Positions 34,756-45,850 of a DNA stretch of 64,000 bases are shown one piece after another. The notes below the pieces were generated by a model. It saw only the letters and a program-made list of their open reading frames with translations. It searched no databases and was not told the origin of the DNA. The stretch is from Ursus arctos (taxonomy: Eukaryota > Chordata > Mammalia > Carnivora > Ursidae): the NCBI RefSeq assembly GCF_023065955.2, contig NW_026622764.1, forward strand, positions 75,695,333 to 75,759,332, in the 5' to 3' direction. Each line of letters begins with the position of its first letter. Positions within the stretch are counted from its first letter, which is position 1. Both the position numbers and the translations under genes were made by a program.

Positions 34756-35914
34756 AAATTGTTATTCTTAGGGAAAGTACAAAAATATTGGCAGTCGTTA
34801 TATCTGAATTCTCGAATTGAGTGATTTTTAATTCTTTAATTCTTTTCTGTATCTTTTAAAGATTTTACAATAAGCATTATTCCCAAAATTGGTCCCCCAC
34901 CCCATTTGTGTTTTTATTTGTATCTCAGCTTAAGTTTCAATGGTTAAAAACTGAAAACCAAACATTAATGAATTTATGTAGCTTTGGAAAACCAGAAGTG
35001 TCTGGGCTGAGATAATAGAGTGATCTTTACCTTAAGAACTCTTTCTTAAGACAGAGAAAGCAGATGTTTGTAGCTCCTGTTTATGCCGCTACACTTCATA
35101 ATCATTATTGGTAATAATAAAATTTAGTGCTACCATTACCCCATAAAAAATATCTGTTCCACCACTTGTTGGACTTTGATTTTAGCTCGATTCTTGAAAA
35201 GTGTTTTCCCACAACCAGGAGCTCTCTTATAATATAAATCCCCTTAAGAATGAAGTCACAGCTTAACCCTCTGTTACTAAAAGACAAGTGCAAGCAAAAA
35301 CATGTCACAGAAGAGATGTAGGAGTGTCGGAAGAGAGGAATAAGGCCAGTAAAAAGATACCACGGGAATTTTGCCCCATGCTGGTCCTGACTGTTCCTTA
35401 ATTCTATATCTTGCATGCCTGCGTTTATACTTAAAACATAGGTTTTAAGCAAATAAATAAGCCAAATTCAGTTTAACCTGTTGGCATTAATAGTTTATTC
35501 TGAAAAGTAATTAAGATGACCATAGAATCTATTATGGTGCCTGTACCAAAGTTGTTTATGTTAGCCCATGTCTTGTGGATTTATCTTGGACTTTTGGAAT
35601 TCCACAAATGAATCTTAAATTTTAAAATGGTTGCAGTTAAAATACATAGTTCTTATCTTTGCCACTATTATAGCTGTTGATTTGGGGCTAGTCTCCAAGT
35701 CTCTCTGAGAATGTTTCCAGCTCTGTAAAATTAGGTATAATTTCATTCTTTCTAATCAAATGTGGTAGCAAAGAATTTTATAAGCTTGCTGGATAGTAAA
35801 TTCACCTGGAGCACTTGTTAAAAATCTGAAGTTCTGTTCCTGCCTCCCCTGATGATGTTGGTTCCGAAGGTTTGAGACAGGACCCTGGGATCAATCAATA
35901 ACACCCTCTCCCTC

Positions 35915-37215
35915 CTTCTTTGTTATATTCCTAATCTACTTTCTGTCTCTATGAATTTGCCTATTCTAGATACCGCATGAGTGGAATCATACAGTATTTG
36001 TCCTTTTGTGTCTGACTTCTTTCAGTTAGCGTAATATTCTCAAGGTTCATTATGTTATAGCATATATTACTTCATTTTTTTAATGGCTGAGTATATTCTA
36101 TTTTATGGATATGACATTCTTTTTTCATTCATCAGTTGATGGTTGTTTCTACTTTTTGGTTATTATAGATAACCAAACACTTCCCTGAACATCCATATAC
36201 AGGTTTTTTGTGTGTACATAATGTTTTCACTTTTCTTGGGTGTATACCTAAGAGTGGAATACTAGGTCATATGGTAATTCTGTTTAACTTTTTGAGGAAT
36301 TGCCACTGTTTTCCAGAGAAGCTGCACCATTTTTATATGAGGGTATGAGGGTTCTACTTTCTCTACATCCTCCTCTAAACTTGTCATTTTCTGATTTTTT
36401 TTTTTAATATTTTATTTATTTATTTGACAGAGTTAGAGACAGCCAGTGAGAGAGGGAACACAAGCAGGGGGAGTGGGAGAGGAAGAAGCAGGCTCATCGC
36501 GGAGGAGCCTGATGTGGGGCTCGATCCCATAACGCCGGGATCACGCCCTGAGCCGAAGGCAGGCGCTTAACCGCTGTGCCACCCAGGTGCCCCTGATTTT
36601 TGTTTTTTATTATAGCCACCCTAGTGAGTGTCAAGTGTTACCTTGTAGTTTTCATATGCATTTTCCTAATGAATGATATTAAGCATCTATTTGTGTGCAC
36701 GTGGGTCACTTGAATGTCTTCTTTGTAAAAATTTTTCCCCAAAAATTCATATTTTTTACCCATTTTTACTTGGCTTATTTAGCTTTTTAGTGTTGAGTTG
36801 TAGGAGTTCTTTATAAATTCTGAATACTAGACGATTATCAGATAAATGACTTGCAGAAATGTTCTCCCATTCTGTGTGTTAACTTTTCCCTTTTTTGATA
36901 GTCTTCTTTAAATACACAAAAGTTTTAAATTTGATAAAGTCCAGTTTGTCCATTTTTCCCTTTGGTTGCTTATGCTGTGATGTCATATAGAATAAACTGT
37001 AAGCTCACTATAATTATAGTTCATGAAGATTTTCACCTGTTTTAAAAGTTTTATAGTTTAGTTCTTATATTTAGATCTATGATACGTTTCAAGTTAATTT
37101 TTGTATATGGTAAGAGGTAGGGGTCCAATTTCATTCTTTTTCATTTGGATATCCATCCAAGTTGTCCCAGTACCATTTGTTGAAAAGACTGTTTCCCTAA
37201 AGAAGTCTTTGCACC
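35915..37215 (-). mobile_element. Old L1 3' region, antisense, carrying a SINE
   Basis: On + the text runs 'tgaatttgcctattctagatacc', 'gtggaatcatacagtatttgtcc', 'aagagtggaatactaggtcatatgg', 'gttgtcccagtaccatttgttgaaaagactg', all reversed L1 3' UTR and ORF2 sequence. The SINE at 36400-36592 interrupts it. Confidence 0.85.
36400..36592 (-). mobile_element. CAN-type SINE, young arctoid-like subtype, antisense
   Basis: It has GGGAACACAAGCAGGGGGAG, GGCTCGATCCCATAACGCCG and the reversed head ACCCAGGTGCCCC. CTGATTTTT flanks it at 36391-36399 and 36593-36601. It sits in an antisense L1. Confidence 0.95.
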
Positions 37216-37394
37216 ATCTTCTTTCTTTCTCAGAGGAAAAATTGGGGATGATTTTACTGAAATATTTTATCTAGTTTTTTAAATGCTATTGTGTGACTAA
37301 GAAGAGTTCTATGTAGTTGTTTCTATAAATTTTCTTAAAGAGATAATAGGGTTTAGGCTTAATTACATCTCCCCACTAATAAACCTTACATTTT

Positions 37395-37520
37395 ATTTTT
37401 TTTAAGTTTTTTTATATATTTATTCATTTTTAAGTAATCTCTACACCCATCTGGGGCTCGAACTCATGACCCCAAGATCAGGAGTTACACATTCTTCTAA
37501 CTGAGCCAGCCAAACGCCCC
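37395..37520 (-). mobile_element. Old short CAN-type SINE, antisense
   Basis: Reversed SINE with 'aagtaatctctacaccca' and 'ctggggctcgaactcatgacc', ending AACTGAGCCAGCCAAACGCCCC. Flanks AAACCTTACATTTT (37381-37394) and AAAACTTACATTTT (37521-37534) form the target duplication. Confidence 0.92.
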
Positions 37521-37535
37521 AAAACTTACATTTTT

Positions 37536-37705
37536 TTAAGATTTTATTTATTTATTTGAGAGAGAGAGAAAGAGCACAGAGGGAGAGGGAGAAGGAGACT
37601 CTCTGCTGAGCAGGGAGCCCAACATGTGGCTCAATCCCAGGAGCCTGAGATCATGACCTGAGCCAAAGGTAGCCGCTTAACTGACTGAGCCACCCAGGTG
37701 CCCCC
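37536..37705 (-). mobile_element. CAN-type SINE, antisense, at the same target site
   Basis: Reversed SINE with a GAGAGAGAGAGAAAGAGC block, GTGGCTCAATCCCAGGAGCC and the reversed head ACCCAGGTGCCCC. Its flanks are AAAACTTACATTTTT (37521-37535) and AAAACGTACATTTTT (37706-37720). The left flank is also the right duplication of the preceding SINE. Confidence 0.93.
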
Positions 37706-37824
37706 AAAACGTACATTTTTAAAAAACATCTTGGTTTGTTTTATGCCTTTTAAATTGACTATAGCTTATGCTTAATTTCAGTTTTACTAGTTGTGTTTGA
37801 AGTAGGTTCTTCACAGCACAGTTG

Positions 37825-38115
37825 ATCCTTGAACAATGCAGGGGTTAGGGGTGCCAACCCCCCATGTAGTCAAAAATCCATATATAACTTTTGACTCCCC
37901 AGTAACGTAATTACTAATAGCCTTACTGATAACATAAATAGTCAACACCTATTTTGTATGTTATACGTATTTTATACTGTATTATGATAAAGTAAGCTAG
38001 AGAAAAAATGTTATTAAGAAAATCATAAGGAAGAGAAGATACATTTACAGTACTATATGTATTATTGAAAAAACCCATGTATTAAGTGGACTCATGCAGT
38101 TCAAACCTGTGTGCA
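37825..38115 (+). mobile_element. Tigger-like DNA transposon relic (MER28/Tigger2 type)
   Basis: The start CAGTTGATCCTTGAACAATG, the internal 'ccatatataacttttgactcccc' and 'tattaagaaaatcataaggaagaga', and the end 'catgcagttcaaacctgtg' fit a non-autonomous pogo/Tigger-type element. The right inverted repeat is degenerate or missing. The subfamily name is from memory. Confidence 0.65.
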
Positions 38116-38232
38116 TTCATTGTTGGGGCACCTGAGATAGTGCCCTGTCTCACATAGCCCATTGTGATTTCAGGATATTCCAGATTTCCTTTAGTTTTAA
38201 GTTTATGCTTCAAATTTCTTGTATTGAAAGAT

Positions 38233-38920
38233 AGGTCTTTGACAAGGATGTGGTGAAATTGAAATCCTCACACATTACTTATGGGAATGTAAACTGGTAC
38301 AGCCACTTTGGGAAACAATTCAGCATTTCCTCAAAATGTTAAACATAGAAGTACCAATATGACCCAGCATTTCCACTCCTAGGTGTACCGTCCAAGAGAA
38401 ATAAAAACATAACTCCACACAAAAACTTGCACGTGAATGTTCATAGCAACATTATTCACAATAGCCAACAAACAGAAACAACCCAAATGTCCACCAACAG
38501 ATGAATGGATCAACGAAATATGGTAGATTCACACAATGAAATATTATCCGGCTCTAAATGAAGTACTGATACATGCTACAACATGCATCAACCTTGAGAA
38601 CATTATGCTAAATGAAAGAAGCCAGTCACAAATGTGACTGACTGTATGATTCCATTTATATGAAATGTCTAGAATAGGCAGATCTATAGAGACAGAAAGT
38701 AAATTAGCAGTTGCCTAGGAATAGGGGAAGAGTGACTGTTAATGGGTTTTCATTCTTTTTGGGGTGATGACATGTTCTGAAATTAGGTTGTAGCGATAAT
38801 TGTACAAATCTGAATATACAAAAAACTATTGAACTATACAACTTAATGGATGGCTTTTATGGTATATGAAATATATCATAAATCTGTCATAATAAAGCTA
38901 TACAAAATGCATGTATAAAA
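38233..38920 (+). mobile_element. Old L1 3' end, sense
   Basis: Text such as 'gacaaggatgtggtgaaattg', 'acccaaatgtccaccaacagatgaatgg' and 'gaagccagtcacaaa' is the ORF2 C-terminal region and 3' UTR of an old L1. Frames are broken. Confidence 0.85.
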
Positions 38921-39122
38921 AATACCAACTCTTGTACCCAATTGAAAATATTGGTTTTAAAATTATACTTTAGGAAACATAAATGGAGACACTAAAATAA
39001 TAAAAACATGATACATGCTTTTCTAATATCAGAGACCTTCTTGTGGGTCTAAGCAAGTGTGTAAACCAAAACAGTCATCTAGTGTAATTTTAATAGAAAA
39101 GTGAACTGATTTATAAGAGGTA

Positions 39123-39126
<4 letters not shown>

Positions 39127-39164
<38 letters not shown>
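39127..39164. repeat. (TA)19 microsatellite
   Basis: Uninterrupted TA dinucleotide tract. Confidence 0.97.
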
Positions 39165-39171
<7 letters not shown>

Positions 39172-39829
39172 AGTTTTAAAAGCACAGATTGATGATAAAC
39201 TCATTTTCCAAAAAACGGTTGCTGTGTTAGGCCTCTAGGACTCACTAAGAAGTCTTATTCCCATTCCTCCAGTTAAACATGAAGTCAGTACCTGAGTAGA
39301 CCAGGGCTGTAAGTATAACTGCTCTCATAGCGTTGGAACACTATACAAAAGTATCAAATTTTCCAGTCGGTCCTTCTACACCATTAAACATGTCTAGGGG
39401 CTTTCTTAGAAACACACACATACTTAAGATGGAGCCCAATAAGAATTCCCTTAGTTGTCAAACTGCATCATGGCAAATAACTTAAGACTTCCATGCCCCC
39501 TGGCTCATCACCAACCCACCCCCAACTGGGGAGTATGCATTTTCCTGTGTGAGAGGAACAGGTTTAAAACCCAGAGGCACTGTGTTGGGCATTGGGATAT
39601 AGTGGTGAATAAAGCAGATGTTGTTGTATTAGTAGAATTTACAATCTAGTATAAGAGTGGGTAATAGATGGTCTTCAGTGTGGTAAAGTTTCAGTGGAGA
39701 GGTCAGTAAGGGCTGGAGTAATCAAGACTTAACTGAGGTATGAGAAGAATGGATAGAATTTCCTTTGGTGAAGAACACAAGATCATATTGCACATGAGGT
39801 GGTAAATCAGTTAAGGTGCTGTGGCAGAT

Positions 39830-40020
39830 TGTATTTCCAAAAATGGCTGCAGTACTATTTCTGGTCCTATATACTCTTCCACAATTTTGCTAGCAAGAGG
39901 TAGAGCCTGTGTCTCCTCCCCTTGAAACTTTGTAACTGCTCCTATTCACAGGAGATGCCTGGAAATGACACTATAGCACTATTGAGGCTAGGTCCTAAAA
40001 GGCTATATGGACATAAAGCC
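39830..40020. repeat. Ancient repeat fragment, family not assigned
   Basis: The text 'atatactcttccacaattttgctagcaagaggtagagcc' through 'gaggctaggtcctaaaaggc' resembles a widespread ancient mammalian repeat that I have seen but cannot name safely. Confidence 0.4.
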
Positions 40021-40024
40021 AGTT

Positions 40025-40310
40025 GCTAATATCATTTTTAATGGTAAAAGATTGACTGCTTTGCCCCCAAAATCAAGAACTAGGCAAGGCTCTCCATTCT
40101 TACCACTTACATTCAACACTGTACTGGAAGTCCTAGCCAGTGCCAAAAGGCAAGAAAAAAAATGAGGCCTATAGATTTAAAAGGAAGAGTAAAGCTATAT
40201 TTGGTCAGAGACATGTTATCTATGTAGAAAACCCCAAAGCATCTACAAATAATAGAACTACTAAAATGAGTTATCAGGGCCAGGTTATTGCATCTCTATA
40301 TGAAAATCAG
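40025..40310 (+). mobile_element. L1 ORF2 RT fragment, sense
   Basis: The text 'ctaatatcatttttaatggtaaaagattgactgctttgcccccaa', 'ccattcttaccacttacattcaacactgtactggaagtcctagcc' and then 'tctatgtagaaaaccccaaa' is the RT region around the active site of an old L1. The active-site codons themselves are degraded. Confidence 0.85.
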
Positions 40311-40449
40311 TTTTTTTCTTTATATTGGCAGTCTCTGATGTGTCATGCTAAGTTTCTTACACTTTCTCCTACATGTTCTAGCAAACTGCCTGATCACCTC
40401 AAAGAGAAAATAGAAGTCTTTAGATAGCAATTACCTCAGCTTCCTGCCA

Positions 40450-40750
40450 CCAAAATTACCACTTGCCCTCTCCCTCCTCATCACAACAGAAGTGACTGAC
40501 AAGCCCTACTCTCTGTTCCTAGAGTGTTCCAACTCTCCCTGTCTTAGTACTGCACATGCTGTTCCCAGAATGCTTTTTAACCCTACTTCTCTGAGCTAAT
40601 TCATGCTAACTCTTCAGATGTTCACTTCAGCATCTCTTATTTGGAGAAGCTTTCCCTATCTTCGCATCTCCCCATTATTTAGTTTCTTAGCTGCTGTATT
40701 TCCCCCTTTATATCAGCTCTTAAACTGTAATTAATTTGTTGTGTATAATG
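40450..40750 (+). repeat. LINE L2 3' end, sense
   Basis: The text 'actgcacatgctgttcccagaatgc', 'tcttatttggagaagctttccctatc' and 'tatcagctcttaaactgtaattaa' follows the L2 3' end. Confidence 0.65.
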
Positions 40751-40980
40751 TTATTATTTCATAATACTTGAGGTTGCAAAAAAAGAGTCACTTTTTTTCC
40801 CTTCAAAAATAATTTAAATTTATTTAAAGAGCAGTTCAGCAAAGTTGACAAGTAGGCCACTTTCATACATTTTAGGAGATCACTATTTGTCTCCCTCTAG
40901 AAGAAATACCAACCAGAGGATATCTCTTGCTCTCACTATTTAAATATTCCAGCAGAAATAAGCAAGCCGCATGCTTTGTT

Positions 40981-41181
40981 TTTTTTTTTTTTTTTTAAAG
41001 ATTTTATTTATTCGACAGAGAGAGAGACAACCAGCGAGAGAGGGAACACAAGCAGGGGGAGTGGGAGAGGAAGAAGCAGGCTCATAGCAGAGGAGCCTGA
41101 TGTGGGGCTCGATCCCGGAACGCCGGGATCACGCCCTGAGCCGAAGGCAGACGCTTAACCGCTGTGCCACCCAGGCGCCCC
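40981..41181 (-). mobile_element. CAN-type SINE, young arctoid-like subtype, antisense
   Basis: It has GGGAACACAAGCAGGGGGAG, GGCTCGATCCCGGAACGCCG and ACCCAGGCGCCCC. The duplication AAGCCGCATGCTTTGTT (40964-40980) recurs at 41182-41198 with one mismatch. It is the least diverged copy by eye, so probably recent. Confidence 0.97.
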
Positions 41182-42486
41182 AAGCCACATGCTTTGTTGA
41201 AGGAAAATAGCACCATTTAATTTGCCCTCCTTTTTTTTTCCTCCAGTTATCACTTTTATTAGTGATATGAGGAAGTTTGTTTTGCTAATGTGTCATTTTC
41301 TCCCTCAGTTTCCATAATAGCCATGACTGAATTCAAGCAATTATTGGAGTAACTAGTTCTCTTATACTAATTCTAACATTGATGCCAAGTTGTTCCATAT
41401 ATTCATGCAGAAGATATAAAATGATGGCAGTGTCTCTGTTGTCTAATTGTTATGTATCAAAGTCCACTTACCTCCAGCAAAATGAAATTGAATTACATAC
41501 CATTAATAATATTTTTATAGTTGGAATCATCAAATAACTTTATTTTGGGTAAAGATTTATTTGACCTGTAACAATACTTAATATGTTTAATGCAGTTTTA
41601 CTTATTTTAAGTATTAAAATGGCTGTTTGCCTGTAACAAGATGTGCTTTTTCCTGATTTTTACTTCAGAAATCCTCTGTAAACAGTGAAAGCCACATGGT
41701 GGAATCTCTACAAGAGGTGGAGACCTTTAAAAAACATTCTTCCTGAGCCAGAATTCCATTGTAGTGCTTCATAGATCTTCAAGATCTGTGCCTTCCCCTG
41801 CCAAGAAAAGCCACAATGTATTTTCCATTCTTCATGCTCATATAATAAAACATTACAGCCTCAACTCTAGCTCTACCTTTTTGCTGTTAAGTTTTTCTCC
41901 CATTCTGTCATTTCCATATATGAGTACATGAATATATATGAAATAGCTATGCATATAAAAAGACTGGATGATTTTTTATGTGTGTGAAAGTAGAAATAAC
42001 CTAAGAAAGAAAAGCAGGAGTTTTTCCCTCCCTCCAAAAAAAAAAAAAAAAAAGACAGACCAAACAAACAGACAAAAAAAATTTAGTTTAGGTACAGATG
42101 GGTTTCATTCTTAAATAGCAAAATGTGGCCAAAAATATTTGGGTATATTTAATATGTCCTGATGTTGTAATTATTGTCAGAAGAGCAAAGGTCATGGCTG
42201 ATCACACCACAGATCAGACCATGGACCTCTTACTTTGATCTGTGGTCTCCTTGGTACAGTTCATGAACCAGTGGTATACAAGTAGGCACACCTGGGTGAG
42301 ACATCCCGTACCCTAGTGTTCTGGATTTGAAACACTACAACCCCTTCTGCTACTCAAGGAAAAGTTTATTAACTTAGGAGAAAGAGGAAACAAGAGAAAT
42401 TAGATGTTCACCCCTGGTAACTCCTTTTTTTTTTTTTCAATTTGATATATAATTAGATTGTTTTATTTTGTGTTCAATTCATAGTA

Positions 42487-42940
42487 ATTTTTTTAATAAT
42501 AATTTTTTATTATGTTATGTTAGTCACCATACAGTACATCCTTAGTTTTTGATGTAGTGTTCCATGATTCATTGTTTGCATATAACACCCAGTGCACCAT
42601 GCAATATGTGCCCTCCTTAATACCCATCACCAGCCTATCCTATATTGCATATAACACCCCCCACCCTCCTCCCCTCTGAAGCCCTCAGTTTGTTTCCCAG
42701 AGTCCGTAGTCTCTCGTGGTTCATTCCCCCTTCTGTTTATCCCCCCTTCATTCTTCCCTTCCTTCTCCTTCTCCCGATCTTCCTGCTATTTCTTATGTTC
42801 CATAAATGAGTGAAAACATATGGTAATTGTCTTTCTCTGCTTGACTTATTTCACTTAGCATAATCTCCTCCAGTCCCATCCATGTTGCTGCAAATGTTGG
42901 ATAATCTTTCTTTCTGATGGCTGAGTAATATTTTTTTTAT
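42487..42940 (-). mobile_element. L1 3' end, antisense, about 450 bp
   Basis: On + it reads GTCACCATACAGTACATCC, 'gtgccctccttaatacccatcacc', 'tcccagagtccgtagtctctcg' and 'tttctgatggctgagtaatat'. It is 5' truncated. The T/A-rich flanks do not give a clear duplication. Confidence 0.9.
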
Positions 42941-45164
42941 CTTAAAATGAATTTTGTATAAGAGAATGACCTCTTTTTGTCAGCTAAAATAATTTATTTT
43001 CTAATTATTGATTCCATCCTGAAAAAATATTTTTTTACAAGAGAAGCTCATTACGTACACAGTCTCTCCATTTTTGATAATCAAATATGTATTCAGGTAC
43101 CAAGCAGAACTTGTAATCAACATGAAATAACCAGTGTTACCTCTATAATCATCTCTTGCCTAATCATTCAGTTCTGTGAAGTTTCCTGAAGTGTTGCAGT
43201 GGTTCCCAATTACTACTTTAATGGAACTGAAGGCATCTAATACCTGTTTCTAAAAAATCTGGATGAAAAGAAAAATCCCCCAGTGCCCATATTGTGACCT
43301 AATTCCTCTTGCCCATCAGTCAGTCTTATTTGTTTTATTTATAAGATGAGGATAATAAATTATTAGCCACTTAAAGGCAGGGGTCTAAGAAGACATTCTG
43401 GAATCCTTTCTAATTTTATTCAGTTATTCAGCAGATAGTAAATGCTAATCACTGGGCTACATAAAAGGAAGGACAGATATGGAATCTGGCTCAATAGGGT
43501 TTTACAATTTCATTCTTACATGTGATTCTGGTGTTATATTATCAATTAATTCATGACTTTATTGTATTTTATTCATATAGTATTGAATTTTACTGTCTTA
43601 AGTATTTGGCATCAAGACTTCTAGCTGCAGGGAATCAAATGCTAACCTTCTTTCCTCACTCAGTTTCAAGTAGAAGGATTTTTTAAGCACAAAGATTTTT
43701 AAAAGACCAAGAAGAGATCTAGATACGAAGCAAATATAAGACCCCTTAGAAATAATCTTATTACTTATTGTCCATATTGTCACCTTCAAGATGTCAGTTA
43801 TCACTTCCTAGAATACTTTTTTCATTTGGGTACAAGGATTAATCTCTCTGGGGAGTAACCTTAATTGTCTAAAAATAAAAGTACCTCTGGTAATGAATAA
43901 TTTGAACATGACTTGAAGAAAAGCAATTTAAGGTATGTGAATCATGATCAATTTCTTTTTTTTTTAATAGAATACACAAAGGTAAATAAAATATATCTAT
44001 TACATAGTTTTCTGGCGTTTGTTACTAGCATTGTATAACCGCATGTTTCTGTATACACATTCACATAAGCCCCTAGGTTTGTAATTTAGCTGATAACTGT
44101 TGTCTACGTGATGATCTAAGGCTCTATTAGCACCTAACATTAGAATCTAGGGTTCTTTATCATTGGTGACACATAGTTTAAAATTATCCCAAAAATAGTA
44201 ACACCGAAATTTATAAACATGGGCATAGATGTCTCTAAAAATGATAGTCATATTCGCAACTACTGTTTCCATTAATAATGCAAAACTAAAATCTTGACAG
44301 TTTATTAACAGCAAATGATAGAATTTGTGCCCAGTAGATTTACAGTCCAAATTAAGCATCCTAAAGTACAGAAAAGGCACATCTAAAAGTATTCATTTTT
44401 TTTAACCTGTCACCTGAACTTTCAGAGACCATGTAATTGTGCTGAAGGAACTTCATAGACAAGATAATCTTGAGAGCAGAAAGGGAAGTTTGTGATGCAT
44501 ATGGCTTATGTAAGAAACAACATAAAACATTTTTCAGTATTCTAGATGTGTAAATGACTTGAGGCTATCATCAGAATAAATCTCAACAAAAGAAGCAACT
44601 GAATGCTTTAGAATTATAGTGGGCAAGAGGAAAATGATGTAAAAATAAAGAGGATGGCTAAACACCTGAAAGAATTATGAATCCCTGTTATCCAATAGGA
44701 AATTATTAAAAATAACATTAGAATGGATAGTCATGTTGGCATGTTGGGTAGACTTTTAAATTTACTAGAGGGCTGTAAACTTAAGAGAACTTTTCAGGGT
44801 TCAAAAACGTAGCTTCCTAAAAGATGAATGTGTATTTTTTAATCAGTGAAAGCAACAAGATTTTTTAAATCATATTTGACAGTTTATTTATGATGCAGAC
44901 AACTAAGAGAAGTCAAAAATGGTGATAAGATAAAGTAGGGGGAGTGAAATTGAAAAGTAGGTCTTATAAAAACCCATAGCGTCTTTGTGTTGACCTAGAA
45001 TTCTCTGGCTCTTAACTCTAAAGATATTAGCTAAATTGCCAAAGTTTTATTTTCTTATAAGTATTTAGTTGTTTGTTTTGTTTTTTAAATGATTTTCTTT
45101 CTTTGTGGAAGTTGAGTTTTACCAACGAATATGGGTACTAAATAATGTTTCTTCTTTGCTGTAG

Positions 45165-45196
45165 GTAAAACTTCAGTGAAGAAGCTGACAAAAAAG
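45165..45196 (+). CDS. MICU2: MICU2 32-nt microexon
   Basis: The exon encodes the split Arg followed by KTSVKKLTKK, which joins MERKTSVKKLTKKDIED across three exons and matches MICU2. The acceptor is TTCTTTGCTGTAG (AG at 45163-45164) and the donor is AAG|GTAAGC. With two bases completing the previous codon plus ten codons, it returns the frame to phase 0. Skipping it would join phase 1 to phase 0 and shift the frame. The basic residues lie between the N-terminal lobe segment of exon 7240-7384 and the DIED segment. It is far below the size of usual exons and would be missed by simple gene finders. Confidence 0.93.
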
Positions 45197-45309
45197 GTAA
45201 GCAGTGTGTGGGGGAGAGAATTCTTTCTTCCTTTCTTTTTGTTCTTTTTGGTGACATAGAAAATGAACTTTTATAAATTAAATTTAAAGATTTTAATATG
45301 TATTCAAAG
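45197..45309 (+). other. MICU2: 113-nt MICU2 intron
   Basis: A strong donor (GTAAGC) and a TATTCAAAG acceptor bound a very short, AT-rich intron. Its only long pyrimidine tract (TTCTTTCTTCCTTTC, about 45221-45235) is some 75 bases before the acceptor; the last 20 bases are purine-mixed. If retained, the frame meets TAG about 20 codons in, at 45257-45259. Confidence 0.9.
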
Positions 45310-45385
45310 GATATCGAGGATATACTGGCAGGAATCCACCCAGCTCGTTGTGGATCAACCTTTTTTAGAGACCTTGGCGATAAAG
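45310..45385 (+). CDS. MICU2: MICU2 internal coding exon
   Basis: A 76-nt exon in phase 0, encoding DIEDILAGIHPARCGSTFFR then DLGDKG with the final Gly codon split at the donor G|GTAATT. Human MICU2 reads DIEDTLSGIQTAGCGSTFFR, DLGDKG as I recall it. The differences (T to I, S to A, Q to H, T to P, G to R) are conservative for an orthologue. It lies just before the LISYTEYLF segment that leads to the first calcium-binding EF hand, which must be on a later exon outside the window. The TATTCAAAG acceptor has a weak pyrimidine tract. Confidence 0.93.
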
Positions 45386-45639
45386 GTAATTTTGATTTGT
45401 TGTTAAATTTCTGTTTACTTGTTTTATTTAACCAGGGTATTGTTAAGGAATTGTCGTGAGGTCTGTAACCATATAGTAGAGAATATACAGTAGAGAGCCA
45501 ATGTAGAAAATGTTTTAATGCTATGTTCTTTAATAGATGTTTTTAAATCATAATAAAATACTCATTAAGTAAGAAATAACTTTCTCAAACTCTCTGAGAG
45601 ATTACAACTTAATTATTAAAACACCAATTTTAATTAAAG

Positions 45640-45850
45640 CCTAGGGAGGAGGAATGTGGCAAGAGAAGGCCTCAGAGAGATCCAGAGGAACGCCAACACT
45701 TAAGGGAGTAGAAGAGGAAGCAGTGTTCATGAAAGAGACTAGGGCAGAGTGATCAGAGAAGTGGAGGAGAATCAGGAGAATGTTATCACAAAAGCCAAGA
45801 GGAGAAAGTGTTAGGGAAAGAGAAAATTACATTCAGGCCACTTGAGAGAC
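45640..45850 (-). repeat. LINE L2 RT region, antisense
   Basis: On + it reads 'ccagaggaacgccaacacttaaggg' then 'ggagaatcaggagaatgttatcacaaaagccaagaggagaaagtgtt', the reverse complement of the L2 region between its RT and 3' domains. Confidence 0.65.

Larger units (their letters stand above)
7385..45164 (+). other. MICU2: 37.8-kb MICU2 intron
   Basis: The donor is GTAAGT at 7385 and the acceptor is CTTCTTTGCTGTAG ending at 45164. The intron is phase 1: it splits the Arg codon of ERKTS. It holds most of the nested L1 and SINE insertions in the window. Stretches with nothing I can name are 7400-8630, 25180-26440, 26577-27240, 29487-30290, 34755-35915, 38920-39830, 41200-42486 and 42940-45164. 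A G run sits just after the donor at 7397-7405. Confidence 0.85.

Noticed and set aside
35105..35452. 115-codon open frame on the - strand
   Set aside because: No motif, no homology I can recognise, and no splice or promoter context; consistent with chance in 64 kb.
39830..40020. Processed pseudogene
   Set aside because: The text resembles an ancient repeat rather than a coding sequence, and no open frame or poly-A end goes with it.
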